A program made the translations under genes and the position numbers. From Actinomycetota bacterium (lineage in GTDB: Bacteria > Actinomycetota > Actinomycetes > Streptosporangiales > Streptosporangiaceae), in contig DPMS01000918.1 in NCBI GenBank assembly GCA_003541285.1, positions 1 to 12,104 of the forward strand: 12,104 bases of DNA, in the 5' to 3' direction. The notes under the pieces were generated by a model, which had not been told where the DNA came from, ran no database searches, and worked only from the letters and a program-made list of their open reading frames with translations. Below are positions 10,294-12,104 of the stretch, in pieces; positions within the stretch are counted from its first letter, which is position 1, and each line of letters begins with the position of its first letter.

Positions 10294-11158
10294 CATGTTG
10301 GCCCGGCGGGCCCAGCCGTGAGTACACCTGGAGTGCGTTGCCGGCCAGCACCCCGGCCAGCACGTCGTCGCCCAGATCCAGCGCCGCGATCGCGCGGGCG
10401 TTGCGGGCGATGCCCGGCACGCCGGGCCAGTCCGTCGCGAAGATGAACTTGCGGGCGAGCCGGCGCAGGTCGAAGCGCGCGTAGTAGCTGGGCAGCCGGT
10501 GCGGCGGCAGGCCGGACAACTCGATCCAGACGTTCTCGTACAGCAGGGCCAGCGCCGCCGCCGCCTCGTACCACCAGCCCCGGCCACCGTGCGCGAGCAC
10601 GATGGTCAGCCCCGGGAAGTCCCGCAGCACCGGGCCGAGCAGGGCCGGATCGGCCAGGGCGTTGGCCGAGCCGGGGAGCGAACTGGTGCCGCAGTGCAAC
10701 ACGACCGGCAGGCCCTCGTCTGCGCAGACCTGGTAGGCGGGGTAGAGCATCGGGTCGGCCGCGCTGAACCCGCCGTGCACCGGGTGGAGCTTCAGCCCGA
10801 TCGCGCCCAGCCCAAGCTGGCGGCGCAATTCCGCCGCCAGCGGATAGTGCAGGTGCGGGTTGACGGCCGCAAGGAACGCGAACCTGGCCGGGTTGTGCTT
10901 GATGATCGGCAGCAGGTCCTCAGCAGGCTGGATGCCGGTGGTCTTGGGGTCGTACTCGCACAGCAGGATCGCCTGGTCGACGCCCTCGGCCTCCATCAGA
11001 TCGTCGAACGCCTGCGGGATAACCGCCCCTTCATTGTCGAACACCGTCTGCCAGCCGGGCTGCCCGAACCGCTCGGCCCAATCCCGCCAGGCGGGCTTGA
11101 GCGTGGGCAGCCGGGCCGGGTGGAGGTGCGCGTCGATCAGCATCCGGCCGTCCAGCAT
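10280..11158 (-). CDS. amidohydrolase 2 family metal-dependent hydrolase
   Basis: The 292-residue protein starts at ATG 11158, six bases after a strong GGAGG. It has the TIM-barrel amidohydrolase layout: LIDAHLHP (7-14) with metal-binding His11 and His13, GLKLHPVHGG (121-130), VVLHCGTSS (152-160) with His155, IVLAHGGRGWW (186-196) with His190, and IFATDWPGVPG (239-249) with Asp243. The group (PF04909 type) includes decarboxylases such as ACMSD and hydrolases of carboxylic esters or lactones; the exact reaction cannot be assigned. It lies 65 bases upstream of boxC in the same direction, and its last codons are part of the boxC promoter element. A role in processing an aromatic precursor or a ring-opening by-product of the box pathway is plausible but inferred only from position. 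Confidence 0.85.
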   Translation of the reverse strand: MLDGRMLIDAHLHPARLPTLKPAWRDWAERFGQPGWQTVFDNEGAVIPQAFDDLMEAEGVDQAILLCEYDPKTTGIQPAEDLLPIIKHNPARFAFLAAVNPHLHYPLAAELRRQLGLGAIGLKLHPVHGGFSAADPMLYPAYQVCADEGLPVVLHCGTSSLPGSANALADPALLGPVLRDFPGLTIVLAHGGRGWWYEAAAALALLYENVWIELSGLPPHRLPSYYARFDLRRLARKFIFATDWPGVPGIARNARAIAALDLGDDVLAGVLAGNALQVYSRLGPPGQHATNA

Positions 11159-11162
11159 CGAG

Positions 11163-11170
11163 TTCCTCCC
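11163..11170 (-). promoter_or_regulatory. ribosome binding site of the amidohydrolase gene
   Basis: GGGAGGAA on the minus strand, with the GGAGG core six bases from ATG 11158, is the best Shine-Dalgarno in the window. It fixes the start there rather than at the far upstream end of the open frame (11371), whose extra 71 residues show no family sequence. Confidence 0.75.
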
Positions 11171-11407
11171 TGTTGGCCCGGCTGCCGCCAGCCATTCCGT
11201 CTCAGCCGTCAGCCAGGCGGTACCGCCCGGTCCGCCCAGCGTAGAGCCGACGAAAGCGCGGATTTGATCCAGAGTCCGGGCTGGGAGCGCACCAGGGCAC
11301 GGTAGCGGGGATGAGCACCTGCTCGCGCGGAACCGGATTTCCCGGTCAGGCCGGGCAGTCTGGTCTGCCACTTGGTCTGAGGCAATCGGCGCACGCTCGG
11401 GGCTATG

Positions 11408-12104
11408 TCAGGTGTCCTCCTGGCCGGGCAGTGCGTCGGTGACCGCCGCGGTGATGTCGCAGATGGGGGGCAGCGCGTTGATGTACTCGACGGTGAGGTA
11501 GGCGTAGCGTTCGAGGATGGCGAGCAGGACGTGGCCGGTGGTGAGCGCTGGGTGGCTGAGGCGTTCGGCGATGATGAGCACGTCCTCGGCCACGATGCGC
11601 CTGGCCTCCGGGGTGAATATGCCAGTGGCCCGGGGTGAATATGCCGGTGGCTGGGCGGACTGGGCGGGCGGGCGGTGCCAGCCATACCTGGTGCGCACGG
11701 CCGCGGCCACGCCGGCCTTGGCGTTCAGGACTCCGAACAGCAGGTGAGCGGGCTCGACCCAGCGATCGTCGGCTCTGCGCGCGTACTCGACTCCGGCGTT
11801 GATGGCGGCGCGGGCTTGGGCGGTGAAGCGTTCGAAGACGGGCGGGATCGGCCCTGGCCTCGGTGGTTCCATGCCGCGGGCGGCGAGCTGGGAGGCGCGC
11901 CGCCCGAGGAGGGCGTGATCCACCGGAGGCCCTATCGGCGGCAGCCCTCGGTCGGCATCGACGAGCGCCTGGGCGCTTTGGACCCCGAGCTCGGCGAGGA
12001 TCCGGGCTGGGACCTCGTGGTCGCCGAGCGCGATCAGCAGATGCTGGGTGCTCGGCCCCAGAACGCCCCGGGCGGCGGCCGCGATCACCGCCCGGCGCAG
12101 CACC
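11408..12104 (-). CDS. Clp_N repeat protein, 5' end outside the window
   Basis: 231 residues are visible; the gene runs off the right edge, so the true start is probably beyond it although a GTG occurs at 12103. Three Clp_N-like helical units can be recognised by their xHLLxxL core: STQHLLIALGDHEVPARILAELGV (18-41, shown as the helix plus following hairpin), FTAQARAAINAGVEYARR with VEPAHLLFGVL (93-126), and FTPEARRIVAEDVLIIAE with TTGHVLLAIL (163-197). In ClpA/ClpC such repeats bind adaptors and substrates, but no Walker motifs follow, because the protein ends at TGA 11408 without an AAA+ domain. It may therefore act as an adaptor-like or stand-alone binding protein. A 22-bp tandem duplication lies in the linker before the third unit. 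It is separated from the box genes by about 250 bases and is probably unrelated to them. Confidence 0.75.
   Translation of the reverse strand, partial: VLRRAVIAAAARGVLGPSTQHLLIALGDHEVPARILAELGVQSAQALVDADRGLPPIGPPVDHALLGRRASQLAARGMEPPRPGPIPPVFERFTAQARAAINAGVEYARRADDRWVEPAHLLFGVLNAKAGVAAAVRTRYGWHRPPAQSAQPPAYSPRATGIFTPEARRIVAEDVLIIAERLSHPALTTGHVLLAILERYAYLTVEYINALPPICDITAAVTDALPGQEDT
11609..11652. repeat. 22-bp tandem duplication inside the Clp_N gene
   Basis: Two abutting copies (11609-11630 and 11631-11652) match at 20 of 22 positions; each contains GGGGTGAATATGCC on the plus strand. Because 22 is not a multiple of three, the copies are read in different frames, giving the protein segments PAYSPRA and TGIFTPEA. 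Both flanking Clp_N units are in the same frame, so a compensating change must exist elsewhere in the linker. Confidence 0.85.

Noticed and set aside
10215..10574. Longer N-terminus of boxC up to 10574
   Set aside because: The extra 120 residues are translated from the amidohydrolase gene in another frame and are Arg/Ala/Gly-rich, with nothing like BoxC; the protein from 10214 already has full family length.
11332..11355. Overlapping hairpins (ACCGG/CCGGT and CCCGG/CCGGG) downstream of the Clp_N gene as terminator or attenuator
   Set aside because: The stems are only 5 bp, mutually exclusive and lack a U-run; such structures are frequent at this GC content. No clear promoter or gene was seen elsewhere in 11159-11407.

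Overview
The window is about 12.1 kb of very GC-rich DNA. Its codon use, its DUF222/HNH (13E12-type) gene, its Clp_N-repeat protein and its PaaX-family regulator all suggest a soil-type actinobacterium. I cannot name the genus from the sequence alone.

Left part (1-3924), accessory in character. A DUF222/HNH-endonuclease gene (178-1894, +) is broken: its C-terminal HNH half continues in another frame after an apparent internal deletion, then stops inside the HNH domain. A complete AlbA_2 / HATPase / winged-helix protein follows (2023-3765, +). Directly in front of it lies a 42-bp nested inverted repeat (four CTTACCA half-sites) that covers its likely promoter, which suggests autoregulation. 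A hairpin followed on the minus strand by TTTT (3784-3805) separates this part from the catabolic genes.

Central and right part (3925-11158), an aerobic benzoyl-CoA (box) pathway cluster. On the minus strand, a benzoate-CoA ligase family gene (4466-6082) is followed 1 nt later by a PaaY-like gamma-carbonic-anhydrase-fold gene (3925-4464). Divergent from the ligase is a PaaX-family regulator (6212-7084, +), which converges on boxB. Also on the minus strand, boxC (8535-10214) and boxB (7119-8531) lie 3 nt apart and encode the ring-opening dihydrolase and the diiron epoxidase component. Upstream of boxC in the same direction is a TIM-barrel amidohydrolase (10280-11158). Together, the ligase makes benzoyl-CoA, BoxB (with a reductase not encoded here) epoxidises it, and BoxC opens the ring. 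The gamma-CA-like protein may clear dead-end CoA thioesters, by analogy with PaaY. BoxA, the semialdehyde dehydrogenase BoxD and the usual BoxR regulator are not in the window.

The most notable non-coding signal is a 40-bp element present twice, once before the ligase (6119-6158) and once before boxC (10254-10293). The copies match at 30 of 40 positions in the same orientation, with the pattern CTACAA-N4-TTGACG-N18-GAGRAT. I read it as a shared promoter/operator that coordinates the two halves of the pathway, with the PaaX-family protein as the obvious candidate regulator.

The right edge (11408-12104, -) holds the 3' part of a gene for a protein with Clp_N-type repeats and no ATPase domain in view. 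It carries a 22-bp tandem duplication read in two frames. No tRNA, rRNA, CRISPR array, insertion sequence or origin was seen.
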